In this document: positions 9,335 to 17,382 of the stretch, in pieces
Layout of the letters: each line of letters starts with the position of its first letter
Numbering within the stretch: position 1 is the stretch's first letter
NCBI GenBank assembly: GCA_030693065.1
Contig: JAUYBL010000025.1
Coordinates: 87,241-151,240 of the forward strand
From: Methylococcaceae bacterium
Lineage (GTDB): Bacteria; Pseudomonadota; Gammaproteobacteria; Methylococcales; Methylomonadaceae
Direction of reading: 5' to 3'
DNA length: 64,000 nt
Translations under genes and position numbers: made by a program
The notes under the pieces: model-generated
What the model was told of the DNA's origin: nothing
The model's input: only the letters and a program-made list of their open reading frames with translations
Databases searched by the model: none

Positions 9335-9455
9335 GGGGACCTCTAAAAATTGCACTTCGACAAGCTCAGTGCGAACGGTAGTCTATTTAAATCAGCGAGT
9401 TATCCGTTCGTGCTGAGCTTGTCGAAGCATGAACGGATAATTTTTAGAGGTTCCT
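9335..9455. repeat. MITE-like inverted repeat element, copy B (full length)
   Basis: The element has near-perfect terminal inverted repeats: GGACCTCTAAAAATT at the left end and AATTTTTAGAGGTTCC at the right. Inside them is a second pair of arms, CACTTCGACAAGCTCAGTGC and CTGAGCTTGTCGAAGCATG. The centre holds GTCTATTTAAATCAGC. Copy A at 4514-4640 shares the same order of blocks, including the CTATTTAA centre, so this is one element type of about 120 bases and not random palindromes. It has no coding capacity, and any mobilising enzyme would act in trans. Confidence 0.85.
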
Positions 9456-9500
9456 TAAAGATTCGCAACCATTAAAAAATTAGCAGAAGCTTGTTATGTT

Positions 9501-9529
9501 TGGGAGCGGTGCCTACGTCACCGCTCCCA
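9501..9529. repeat. Strong hairpin downstream of the YjfB-type gene
   Basis: TGGGAGCGGTG (9501-9511) and CACCGCTCCCA (9519-9529) form a perfect 11-bp stem around a 7-base loop. It sits 25 bases beyond the stop of the minus-strand YjfB-type gene. No T-run follows on either strand, so it is not a typical intrinsic terminator. It may stabilise the 3' end of the transcript or be another dispersed palindrome. Confidence 0.6.
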
Positions 9530-9554
9530 CCGAAGAAATTAAATCTCCCGCCAA

Positions 9555-9743
9555 TCAAACATGTACATCAATTTTTTGAGACGTTGCAGATTCAATTAAA
9601 TTCAACGCCGCCTCACCATTAGCTTTTTGAACATCTTGTCCTTTTTTAAGAACCGCTACGTCAATTGCTTCTTTAGTTTCCGCGCTCTTGACTACGGAAG
9701 CTAATAAACCTGTTGTTGCGCCGATACCGCTTATCGTACTCAT
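9555..9743 (-). CDS. YjfB-type putative motility protein (62 aa)
   Basis: This is a small protein of the YjfB family (putative motility protein), best known as a sigma-D-dependent gene in Bacillus. Its molecular role is unknown. The start MSTISGIGATTG has GGAG 7 bases upstream and gives 62 residues, the family size. A hydrophobic-alanine stretch is followed by the typical VLKKxQDxQKANGEAALxLI core. An upstream in-frame extension to 9896 crosses a consensus sigma-28 promoter and is rejected. Placement beside flagellin and the promoter type support a motility role. Confidence 0.85.
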   Translation of the reverse strand: MSTISGIGATTGLLASVVKSAETKEAIDVAVLKKGQDVQKANGEAALNLIESATSQKIDVHV

Positions 9744-9774
9744 GATTTTCTCCAAAAAATTTAACCACAAACAG

Positions 9775-9801
9775 TTATCGGCTATCCCGAAATTATCTTT
9801 A
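9775..9801 (-). promoter_or_regulatory. Sigma-28 (FliA) promoter of the YjfB-type gene
   Basis: On the minus strand TAAAGATA, an 11-base spacer, then GCCGATAA. The -10 is identical to the FliA consensus GCCGATAA, and the -35 keeps TAAAG. The spacing is exact. The predicted transcript starts near 9767, about 25 bases before the ATG at 9743. The near-identical promoter at 17237-17263 supports the call. Confidence 0.88.
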
Positions 9802-9942
9802 ACGCCAAGTTCAATCTTTAGCGGCAAAAAACTGCCGCCCAGCAAAAAAAGCCTACCCCACGCCCCCGTCAAAAAACTGCCCCACCCAAAAATCATAATT
9901 TTAAATATTTAAAATTCAATTAGTTACATTTAATTTTAGCAT

Positions 9943-9958
9943 TGGCACAGAAATAGCT
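9943..9958 (+). promoter_or_regulatory. Sigma-54 promoter of the first flagellin gene
   Basis: TGGCAC, five bases (AGAAA), then TAGCT. The GG and GC doublets are 10 bases apart. The -12 box is TAGC instead of TTGC. Transcription would start near 9969, about 40 bases before the flagellin ATG. I see no sigma-28 motif upstream of this gene, so the two flagellins appear to be under different sigma factors. Confidence 0.75.
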
Positions 9959-10009
9959 TAGTAGTTTACGACGATTAAACTTTCATTTATTTTCTACCAG
10001 GAGACCACC

Positions 10010-10936
10010 ATGGCCGGCATGATAATCAACACAAATCTAGCTTCCCTCAACAGCCAACGCATGCTTGATAGAACCAACAATGACTTAAAAACCTCAATGG
10101 AGAGATTATCTTCAGGATTAAGAGTCAACAGCGCCAAAGATGATGCGGCAGGGTTAGCGATCAGTAACAGAATGACTTCGCAAATACGCGGTATGACGGT
10201 AGCGACAAGAAATGCTAATGATGGTATTTCTTTAGCGCAAACGGCTGAAGCGGCAATGGGAGTACTCACCGACACCATGCAACGTATGCGTGACTTGGCT
10301 GTGCAATCAGCTAACGATGGCGCGGTAACTGGCGCGGACAGAGACAAATTAAACTCAGAATTTAAACAACTCAACGACGAGTTAACTCGAATTGTCACCA
10401 GTACAGAGTTTAACGGTAAAAAAATCATTAACGGCAGTTTAGCGGGGGGGATTGATTTTCAGGTTGGCGCAAATACTTCTTCTGATAATCGTATAGCTAT
10501 CACTATCGATAACTTAGCTTCTACACTTACTAGCGTGACAGCAGCCACCGTAGGTGATGGCATTTTGACTAATTCTGCTACAGCTGCAGTAATCGATAGT
10601 GATCTTAGTACAGTTTTAGCTTCGGCGGTTGCTGCAACCTATTCCGGTGGCGCCCAAGGCGCTAGAGACGCAATAGACGCAATAGACAATGCCATTAAAT
10701 CCATTGATACCTCTCGCGCTAAATTAGGCGCTGCTCAAAACCGCTTCACAACCACTATTTCTAACTTACAGTCATCCATTGAAAACCAATCAGCGGCGCG
10801 ATCAAGAATCACCGATGCTGACTTTGCTATGGAAACAGCTAATTTGAGCCGGACTCAAATACTGCAACAAGCTGGCACAGCGATGTTGGCACAGGCTAAT
10901 CAATCAACCCAATCTGTACTTAAACTTCTGCAATAA
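10010..10936 (+). CDS. fliC: Flagellin, copy 1
   Basis: The filament subunit has 308 residues. The D0/D1 ends are conserved (INTNLASLNSQRMLDRTNNDL and LSRTQILQQAGTAMLAQAN), and a short Ser/Thr/Ala-rich central region lies at about residues 165-225. The start is the first ATG after AGGAG with 7-base spacing. It pairs with a second flagellin of identical length at 16242-17168 on the other strand. The two are very similar in DNA sequence except near the ends. The central Ser/Thr residues are the likely targets of the adjacent Maf glycosyltransferase. It is transcribed alone from a sigma-54 promoter and ends at a hairpin terminator. Confidence 0.98.
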   Translation: MAGMIINTNLASLNSQRMLDRTNNDLKTSMERLSSGLRVNSAKDDAAGLAISNRMTSQIRGMTVATRNANDGISLAQTAEAAMGVLTDTMQRMRDLAVQSANDGAVTGADRDKLNSEFKQLNDELTRIVTSTEFNGKKIINGSLAGGIDFQVGANTSSDNRIAITIDNLASTLTSVTAATVGDGILTNSATAAVIDSDLSTVLASAVAATYSGGAQGARDAIDAIDNAIKSIDTSRAKLGAAQNRFTTTISNLQSSIENQSAARSRITDADFAMETANLSRTQILQQAGTAMLAQANQSTQSVLKLLQ

Positions 10937-10965
10937 AGCAGACGCAGTGAATATTCGATATTTAC

Positions 10966-11002
10966 ACTGCTTAGCACCTCAGTAAGTCTAAGCAGTTTTT
11001 TA
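10966..11002 (+). terminator. Intrinsic terminator after flagellin copy 1
   Basis: ACTGCTTAG (10966-10974) pairs with CTAAGCAGT (10988-10996), followed by a run of T. It lies 30 bases after the flagellin stop and just before maf, so maf probably receives only partial read-through or has its own weak promoter. Confidence 0.8.
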
Positions 11003-11022
11003 AACCCTGTTAACAGATCATC

Positions 11023-13557
11023 ATGAATACTGCCCTTTTTACTCTAGCCCCCACTACCAGTTCATTAAAAACAAATGTCTTTGGTGATAAATATCTATAC
11101 AACCTTAATCGGGGCAGTTTTGAGAAGATCAGCGCACAAGCAATATTTGACGCCGAGTTCAGTAAGTCATTATTACAAGAAGACACTTTAAATATAATTA
11201 TCGGCACCGATTCTGGCCTGCTGCCAAAATATGTTCAACAACAAGGTATACCCTCAGGTTCACGCTATATTTTTATCGAGCCAGAGCAGATCCTGGAACA
11301 ATTGCACCATCACAAATTGCTTGAAGATCTCTCACCAGAAATCGTTTGCACGACGCATGATCGTTGGGAAGAACAAGCAAATAAATTCAAGATAACCGAA
11401 TACTCTTACATTAATGGTGTTAAATCATTTAATGCCATCTGTGCTCAGCAAGCTATTAATGACGAATATACCGAGTTGACTTGGCAAATCACCGAGGCCA
11501 TTCGTAAACTGCATCAACTTCACAACACATCTATCGGCTATCAGCCTTTTATTATTCGTCAAATAGAAAATATTGCCGAAAATATTTTACCGGCATCCAT
11601 ACTAGCTAATGCTTATGACGGCAAGACTGTCATAATTCTTGCAGGTGGACCGTCACTAACTTCGGTCTTTCCATGGCTGTTAGAAAACCAAAACAGATTG
11701 GTTATTTTTTCAGTTTCACGAATTTCTAGACAACTTATTGCCGCTGGTATTGAGCCTGATTTTGTGTTCTCAGTAGATCCTCAAAATGAGAATATTGATG
11801 TTAGTCGAGAGATGTTTTTATTCGGCGACAAAACGATTTTTATAAATTCCTACCATGTGCAACCATCATTAATTAACCAATGGCACGGACAAAGTCTTTA
11901 CTTAGGCACTAGATTACCTTGGAAATCAGATCTGAACATCAGCAACCTACAAGGATGTGGACCTACTGTCACCAACTCGGCATTATCAACAGCGCATCAT
12001 TTTGGCTTTAAAAAAATTCTTCTGGCTGGTTTTGATTTGTGTTTCACCCAAGAAGGCATTAGCCACGCACAAGGTAGTGATGAACAATTAGCAGGGCCAC
12101 GATACGACCCAACACTTTTAGATGTTGAAACTTATAGCGGTGAATACAGACCCACTAGCCATGATTATTACTCTGCACTACTAACACTGGCGAATCAGGC
12201 TAAATTAATAACAGCGGATCATCGAGAGATAATTAATCTTGCCCCCACTGCCGCGAAAGTTGAACATATCAAGCATATTCCAACTTCAGAAATTACCTTA
12301 CCTGACCTTAACCCTGAAGACATAATCAACGTAAAACAACTTATACCCGAACTAACAAATGACTTATTGAATATCCATTATCAAGCAGCCATTGGTGAGT
12401 TAGAAAAGGCTGCTTTTCAAATTGAGACCATAATTAAACTATCCCAAAAAGCACTTAATATTAACCAAAGCATGTATAGTGCTGATAACCGGATTGAGAG
12501 CTATAAGGACAAGCGTAAATTAGATGGCATAGAACGACAACTCCAAAAAAAACACCAAAAATACAGTACACTGATAAAAAAATTTGGCGTACGGCAGTTT
12601 ATAAAAATCAATTCACCTCATGACTCTGATGAATGGGATGCAAAAAAAGCAAAAAAGCTAGGTGATATTTATTACAAGGCCTATCAGGCTGGTGCAACTA
12701 TCTTATTAGCTCTAATTAATGAAACCATAACCCGTATTAAAGCCCGACAAGAAGAGCTCAAACCAATCTCGGATATTAACGTATTACTAGCACAGTGGAA
12801 CTTAGATAAAAGTTATCGTCGGGCTGATTTATGGCTCCAAAAGCACTCGCAGCAAGGCATCTCTCAGCACACTGCCTTGGCGCTAAAACCTATGCAAGAC
12901 CGATTCAATCAGGTTTTCTCTAGCCAGGATACTGCCTTCAAAGCCAAAGTAGCCAAAACATCGACGTTACAGATGTTAAAAAGCAAAATAAAGCTGCTAT
13001 TTCGATACCAAAAAATCGATGAATTAAAAAACCTAAGAGCTGGATTTATTAATGACTCCAAACACACTAATAAAGAACCCTATTTGTTATTAATAGAGGG
13101 CTATATTGCTGAACTTGACAATAATGCTGAAGTGGCTCTGGAACACTACAACAATATTATCAATATAGAACACTCTCCACTGCTAGAAGAAGCACTACTT
13201 AGAATTGCCTCCATCAGTCTTGAGCAGCAAACCCCAGAAAATGCTTTTTTGGCCATTGAATGCCTTGCCCAGCTAAATCCTCTTTACCTACCTTACCAAG
13301 CCGATCTTGCTAGAATCTTGGGAAAAATCATGCTGGCAATTGACTGCTATAACGCCTACATCAATTTTTTCCCTGAAGATACTTTAAGTAAACTGAAACT
13401 TGCCGCTCTGTATATAGAAATCAAGGTCTATGAAGCAGCAGAATTGATGTTAGCGCATATCTTAAAAGAATCTCCAGATTTGGAATCGGCAATTAGCTTA
13501 AAAAACCAGCTTGCCAAGATAAAGGAGGCTAACGAAAACACAGCAACTGTGACTTAG
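11023..13557 (+). CDS. Maf-type flagellin nonulosonate glycosyltransferase (DUF115) with C-terminal helical repeats
   Basis: This is a motility accessory factor of the 6-hydroxymethylpterin pyrophosphokinase MptE-like/DUF115 family. Such proteins transfer pseudaminic or legionaminic acid onto Ser/Thr of flagellin in the cytoplasm. The 844 residues have an N-terminal Rossmann-like part and the central catalytic core with the glycine motif LAGGPSL (about residues 206-212) and ISRQLIAAGIEPDFVFSVDPQ. A C-terminal region of about 150 residues has TPR-like helical repeats (LLLIEGYIAELDNNAEVALEHY and following). It sits between the two flagellins and next to a pse operon, which fits the role. No strong Shine-Dalgarno precedes the ATG. 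Confidence 0.88.
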   Translation: MNTALFTLAPTTSSLKTNVFGDKYLYNLNRGSFEKISAQAIFDAEFSKSLLQEDTLNIIIGTDSGLLPKYVQQQGIPSGSRYIFIEPEQILEQLHHHKLLEDLSPEIVCTTHDRWEEQANKFKITEYSYINGVKSFNAICAQQAINDEYTELTWQITEAIRKLHQLHNTSIGYQPFIIRQIENIAENILPASILANAYDGKTVIILAGGPSLTSVFPWLLENQNRLVIFSVSRISRQLIAAGIEPDFVFSVDPQNENIDVSREMFLFGDKTIFINSYHVQPSLINQWHGQSLYLGTRLPWKSDLNISNLQGCGPTVTNSALSTAHHFGFKKILLAGFDLCFTQEGISHAQGSDEQLAGPRYDPTLLDVETYSGEYRPTSHDYYSALLTLANQAKLITADHREIINLAPTAAKVEHIKHIPTSEITLPDLNPEDIINVKQLIPELTNDLLNIHYQAAIGELEKAAFQIETIIKLSQKALNINQSMYSADNRIESYKDKRKLDGIERQLQKKHQKYSTLIKKFGVRQFIKINSPHDSDEWDAKKAKKLGDIYYKAYQAGATILLALINETITRIKARQEELKPISDINVLLAQWNLDKSYRRADLWLQKHSQQGISQHTALALKPMQDRFNQVFSSQDTAFKAKVAKTSTLQMLKSKIKLLFRYQKIDELKNLRAGFINDSKHTNKEPYLLLIEGYIAELDNNAEVALEHYNNIINIEHSPLLEEALLRIASISLEQQTPENAFLAIECLAQLNPLYLPYQADLARILGKIMLAIDCYNAYINFFPEDTLSKLKLAALYIEIKVYEAAELMLAHILKESPDLESAISLKNQLAKIKEANENTATVT

Positions 13558-13613
13558 TTGGAATTTATCAGGTTGTGCTTAAACCTCGTATCCCGAAAAC
13601 CCTGGAACTTGCA

Positions 13614-13922
13614 CTATTCAATTTGATAGGCTTGGACAGCTTTTCTGTCATGGGCAAGCGAAGCTGCTTGCTTTTGTAATACCTCTTTCTGAACTTGTAT
13701 CACGGCTATAAATTGCCTGTCGGTCATTTGCATTAGAGTCATGATTTTTACAACTGCATCGCGCTCATAAGTGGATAATGGCAAGCTACATAACTCTTCC
13801 AAAGCGGCCTGGCGTTTAACCAAAACTTCATTCAGTTCATTCCAATCCCTAGTTTCAATAGCGCTATCGATAATCACAACATAACCTTCTAGTTGCGTCA
13901 ATAGCGCAGCAGTAGAAATCAT
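13614..13922 (-). CDS. FliT-like flagellar chaperone
   Basis: A 102-residue, mostly helical protein in the position of FliT, the export chaperone for the filament cap FliD. Sequence conservation in this family is low, so the call relies on size, helical heptads (QRQFIAVIQVQKEVLQKQ region) and order: it directly follows fliS (11-base gap) in a flaG-fliD-fliS cluster. It ends the operon, facing the convergent maf gene. I see no terminator of strong form between the two. Confidence 0.75.
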   Translation of the reverse strand: MISTAALLTQLEGYVVIIDSAIETRDWNELNEVLVKRQAALEELCSLPLSTYERDAVVKIMTLMQMTDRQFIAVIQVQKEVLQKQAASLAHDRKAVQAYQIE

Positions 13923-13933
13923 GACCGACCTTT

Positions 13934-14332
13934 TTACTGATACATTTCAGGAATAGCATCCCAGGCTTGCTTTATTTCTCTCATCAACGCTTGCACTTCA
14001 TCAAGTATTTCAGTGTTGTTTTGAGCACTAGCTTCAAATAGCCTAGTATTAACATACTCATATAAACTCATTAAATTAGCGGCAATGTCGCCTCCTTTTT
14101 CTAAATCAACACCGTCTATCAATCCACCAACAATGGCAGCAGCTTTTGAAATCTGTATGCTTTTTTCTTGGTAATCGCCTCTATTGATAGCCCCTTTTGC
14201 CGCATTTACACGCATCAAAAAGCCACTCATCAACATTTGTATCAATTTATGAGGAGATGCATCTTCCACAACTGATTCCGCATGAACAGCGGCATATTTA
14301 TTCGCATTATTTCTATAGGCTAAAGGTGTCAT
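13934..14332 (-). CDS. fliS: Flagellar export chaperone FliS
   Basis: FliS binds the C-terminus of flagellin and keeps it unfolded for export. The 132 residues include the hallmark N-terminal YAAVHAESVVEDASPHKLIQML, with the conserved tyrosine and PHKLI, followed by an all-helical body. It lies 7 bases after fliD and 11 bases before the fliT-like gene. Confidence 0.96.
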   Translation of the reverse strand: MTPLAYRNNANKYAAVHAESVVEDASPHKLIQMLMSGFLMRVNAAKGAINRGDYQEKSIQISKAAAIVGGLIDGVDLEKGGDIAANLMSLYEYVNTRLFEASAQNNTEILDEVQALMREIKQAWDAIPEMYQ

Positions 14333-14339
14333 TTTGACC

Positions 14340-15728
14340 TCACTTACTACTAATTAAATTTGCTAATTGGTTGGTTAAAAAAGCACCGGTTGACTGAAAC
14401 TTCCCCACTGCTACATCCATCGCTATAAACTGCTTTAGTAAAGTTTTCTGCACGTTATCTAAATGTAATTGAATTGTATCGCTTCTGTCACTGAGTTTTT
14501 TTAACTGCTTGTTTAGCGATTTTTGTCGAGTATCTAATGGTCCACCTGTTTGAAGATACTGATTTATCTTTGTATTCAAGCGCGTAGCAACACCGTCAGT
14601 CGATGAAAATACGTCACTTACCGATGAAAGATTGGCCGCCAAAGCCTTATCAAGCTTTGCTGAATCCAGTGTCATGACTCCAGTTTTGTCTATGTCGATA
14701 CCAATGGTTTTTAAAGAATTAAAACTATCTGATGCCGACGTAACTGGAGAGCTGGTTTGTTGGCGTAGATCGTTTCTAATGCTACGCAACGTCGAATCAC
14801 CAACTAAAGCCCCATTAGTACCACCAGAGGTGCCGGCAAATTTACCCAACTTATCGGTGGTACTGTTAAGCGCGTTGTAAGCAGTAACAAAATCAGAAAT
14901 AGTTTGTTTAATTGCCGCATTATCAAGCTTGATATCGACATTCACATTTGTACCCGGCACAGCAGACTGCAAATTCAGTGTTATGCCCTGCAGCACATCA
15001 GACATCACATTACTACTGCGAGTAGCGGCTTGCCCGTCGATCAGAATTTTGGCATCCGCAGCTGCAACGCCGGTAAAGCTTGCTGGCGTGGATGTATCCA
15101 GACGGCTCAAGCCTGCATCACCGGTCACTGCCACAGAGAACGCGTTAGCCACACCTGTCTCTTTAGCGGTCAACACCAACTTGGATATGGTTCCGGTATT
15201 GGTTGAATTATTGACGTTGATAATGCTCGCAGTTACACCATTATTACCAGAAGATCCATTAATCGCATCACGGATGCCTGCCAAAGTATTGTTGCTGGCG
15301 TCAATGGTTAACGAAAATGGCGTTTTAGTACCCACCGAAAACGTCAACGTACCTGAACCAACCACCTCCGTCGATCCGGTAAATTCTGTGTTTGAAATAG
15401 AATTTTGTGCTTTGGCCAATTGAGTCACTTGCAAGATATGCGCGCCAGCAACTGATCCTGCGCCAGCCGTGACCTTTAAAATCGTCTCATTTGTAGAGGT
15501 AGCTTGATGGCTTTTAAACAAACTACCGTCTGTAAGCTTTTGCACAGAAGTCTTAAAAGTTGACAATGCACTTTTAAGACTTCCTAATCCGCTCAATTGA
15601 GCGTTAGCCGCAGTTGTTTGTCGTGTAACGGCATCCTTCTGCGGCTGACCTTCTGCGGCAACCAACTGATTAACAATGCCATTAATATCCATGCCACTGC
15701 CAACACCTAATGACGATGAAATAGCCAT
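14340..15728 (-). CDS. fliD: Flagellar filament capping protein FliD
   Basis: FliD forms the distal cap that folds flagellin subunits into the growing filament. The 462 residues match the family. The N-terminal motif SSLGVGSGMDINGIVNQLV is conserved, the middle domain is Ser/Thr-rich, and the C-terminal coiled coil (LNKQLKKLSDRSDTIQLHLD) precedes the terminal helix. It follows flaG with a 27-base gap and precedes fliS by 7 bases. It is probably transcribed from the sigma-28 promoter of flagellin copy 2 or a promoter near flaG. Confidence 0.97.
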   Translation of the reverse strand: MAISSSLGVGSGMDINGIVNQLVAAEGQPQKDAVTRQTTAANAQLSGLGSLKSALSTFKTSVQKLTDGSLFKSHQATSTNETILKVTAGAGSVAGAHILQVTQLAKAQNSISNTEFTGSTEVVGSGTLTFSVGTKTPFSLTIDASNNTLAGIRDAINGSSGNNGVTASIINVNNSTNTGTISKLVLTAKETGVANAFSVAVTGDAGLSRLDTSTPASFTGVAAADAKILIDGQAATRSSNVMSDVLQGITLNLQSAVPGTNVNVDIKLDNAAIKQTISDFVTAYNALNSTTDKLGKFAGTSGGTNGALVGDSTLRSIRNDLRQQTSSPVTSASDSFNSLKTIGIDIDKTGVMTLDSAKLDKALAANLSSVSDVFSSTDGVATRLNTKINQYLQTGGPLDTRQKSLNKQLKKLSDRSDTIQLHLDNVQKTLLKQFIAMDVAVGKFQSTGAFLTNQLANLISSK

Positions 15729-15755
15729 TACTCTCTCCCGCTTGCATTCAAAAGC

Positions 15756-16172
15756 TTAAGCCCGATCCTGAAGCATGGCACCTTGCTGTCCTTCAAGATC
15801 CTGCATTCTCTTTATGAACACCAGCATATCTTCAGAAGGAATTTGCCGAACCACGTCCCCGCTTTTACTATCAACAATTTTGACCACAACCTTTTTAGTC
15901 GAATCATCCACTTGGAATTCCAAATTACGATTAGTCGCCTGTAAGATTGAGTTTCCCTGAGCTGCTGCCGATTTCACTAATTCCAAAGAGGTTTCTTTTC
16001 TATCCGCTTTTGATGCTGCATTTTGCGACTTTAAAGACTCTTCAGACTTAATTGCATTCTGCTTCTCTGTCTCTGTATTGCCAATGCTCGAAGTAACGTT
16101 AGGTTCATTTTGCTTATTTCTCAGAACGGTCACGGGAACAAGCTTAGCTACATTTGTAATTTCACTGTTCAT
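15756..16172 (-). CDS. flaG: FlaG family protein
   Basis: FlaG proteins affect filament length. The 138 residues have a variable, polar N-terminal half (about 1-85). The conserved C-terminal FlaG domain has NLEFQVDDSTKKVVVKIVDSKS and ending motif VVRQIPSEDMLVFIKRM. It lies between flagellin copy 2 and fliD, the usual order in polar-flagellum clusters. The 69-base gap from flagellin contains a GC-rich hairpin that may lower read-through. Confidence 0.93.
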   Translation of the reverse strand: MNSEITNVAKLVPVTVLRNKQNEPNVTSSIGNTETEKQNAIKSEESLKSQNAASKADRKETSLELVKSAAAQGNSILQATNRNLEFQVDDSTKKVVVKIVDSKSGDVVRQIPSEDMLVFIKRMQDLEGQQGAMLQDRA

Positions 16173-16202
16173 GACACCAACCTTCTCATTTATAAACTCA
16201 AA

Positions 16203-16224
16203 GAGGGAGACCCCAGTCCCCCTC
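16203..16224 (-). terminator. Hairpin after flagellin copy 2, possible partial terminator
   Basis: On the minus strand GAGGGGGAC, loop TGGG, then GTCTCCCTC forms a 9-bp stem with one G-T wobble, followed only by CTTTG. The short T-run suggests partial termination or 3'-end protection, so that the abundant flagellin mRNA is separated from the lower-level flaG-fliDST message. Confidence 0.5.
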
Positions 16225-16241
16225 GATTATTGCCATGATAC

Positions 16242-17168
16242 CTATCTGAGCAAACTAAGCACTGACTGCCCTGACTGATTGGCTTGTGCCAGCATCGCTG
16301 TACCAGCCTGTTGCAGAATCTGGTTACGACTTAAGTTGGCAGTTTCTGCAGCAAAATCTGTATCGGTAATCCGTGAACGTGCAGCTGATTGGTTTTCAAT
16401 AGATGACTGCAAGTTAGAAATCGTAGTTGTAAATCGGTTTTGAATTGCACCTAACTTAGCGCGAGAGGTATCAATGGACTTAATGGCATTATCTATCGCG
16501 TTAATTGCGTCTCTAGCCCCTTGCGCACCGCCACCGGAATAAGTTGCAGCAACCGCCGAATCTAAAACTGTACTAAGATCACTATCGATTACTGCTGCTG
16601 TAGCAGAATTAGTCAAAATGCCATCACCTACTGTAGCTGCTGTCACGCTAGCAAGCGTAGAAGCTAAGTTATCGATAGTGATAGCTATACGATTATCAGA
16701 AGCTGTATTTGCGCCAACTTGTATATCTATCCCCCCCGCTAAGCTGCCATTGATGATTTTTTTACCATTAAACTCTGTACTGGTAACAATTCGAGTTAGC
16801 TCGTCGTTGAGCTGAGCAAATTCAGCGTTTAATTTGTCTCTGTCTGCGCCTGTCACCGCGCCATCATTAGCAGACTGCACACCTAAATCACGCATCCGTT
16901 GTAAAGTATTAGTCAACTCACCCATTGCCGATTCAGCAGTTTGTGCTAAAGAAATCCCATCACTGGCATTTCTTGAGGCAACAGTCATACCACGTATCTG
17001 CGAGGTCATCCTATTACTAATCGCCAATCCTGCTGCATCATCTTTAGCTGAGTTAACTCGTAAGCCAGAGGATAATCGCTCCATAGAAGTTGAAAGACTA
17101 TTGTTAGTTTCAGTCAATTTACGTTGGCTATTGATTGAACCAATATTTGTGTTAATTACCATTGCCAT
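16242..17168 (-). CDS. fliC: Flagellin, copy 2
   Basis: A second 308-residue flagellin. The N-terminus MAMVINTNIGSINSQRKL differs from copy 1. The central part is nearly the same, apart from a one-residue GG to GGG insertion and a few substitutions such as VLDSAV for VLASAV. The gene is inverted relative to copy 1 and separated from it by 5.3 kb. It is driven by a sigma-28 promoter, while copy 1 has a sigma-54 promoter. It probably represents the major late-class flagellin and leads into flaG-fliD-fliS-fliT. Confidence 0.98.
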   Translation of the reverse strand: MAMVINTNIGSINSQRKLTETNNSLSTSMERLSSGLRVNSAKDDAAGLAISNRMTSQIRGMTVASRNASDGISLAQTAESAMGELTNTLQRMRDLGVQSANDGAVTGADRDKLNAEFAQLNDELTRIVTSTEFNGKKIINGSLAGGIDIQVGANTASDNRIAITIDNLASTLASVTAATVGDGILTNSATAAVIDSDLSTVLDSAVAATYSGGGAQGARDAINAIDNAIKSIDTSRAKLGAIQNRFTTTISNLQSSIENQSAARSRITDTDFAAETANLSRNQILQQAGTAMLAQANQSGQSVLSLLR

Positions 17169-17236
17169 GATCTTATCCTCAAAAAATACTCAAAAAATAC
17201 AGTCTGGTTAAAACTGCCCTTTTAAACTCACAATGG

Positions 17237-17263
17237 TTATCGGCGTATTTATTAATTCCTTTA
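17237..17263 (-). promoter_or_regulatory. Sigma-28 (FliA) promoter of flagellin copy 2
   Basis: On the minus strand TAAAGGAA, an 11-base spacer (TTAATAAATAC), then GCCGATAA, a perfect FliA -10. Transcription would begin near 17229, giving a 5' leader of about 60 bases before the ATG at 17168. Confidence 0.9.
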
Positions 17264-17382
17264 ATTATTTTTTTGAGCTTATTTTAAAAGAACTACTGCT
17301 ATTGGTAAAAACGTATCCTGTCTTAAAATCCTTCGACAACCTCATGGCAAACGGTTATTTGTTCATTTCGTTCGACCTGCAC

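Larger units (their letters stand above)
8965..9554. other. Intergenic region between fliL and the YjfB-type gene
   Basis: This stretch of nearly 600 bases contains the fliL sigma-54 promoter, an 11-bp palindrome at 9089-9099, the full-length repeat copy B (9335-9455), and a hairpin at 9501-9529. I see no convincing coding sequence in it. The part from 9120 to 9330 is AT-rich and shows no feature I can name. Confidence 0.6.

Noticed and set aside
9744..9896. N-terminal extension of the YjfB-type protein
   Set aside because: It crosses a perfect sigma-28 promoter, and the extra residues do not resemble the family.
9960..9999. A sigma-28 site for flagellin copy 1 (GACGATTA)
   Set aside because: It deviates from GCCGATAA at two positions and has no -35 TAAA at the required distance.
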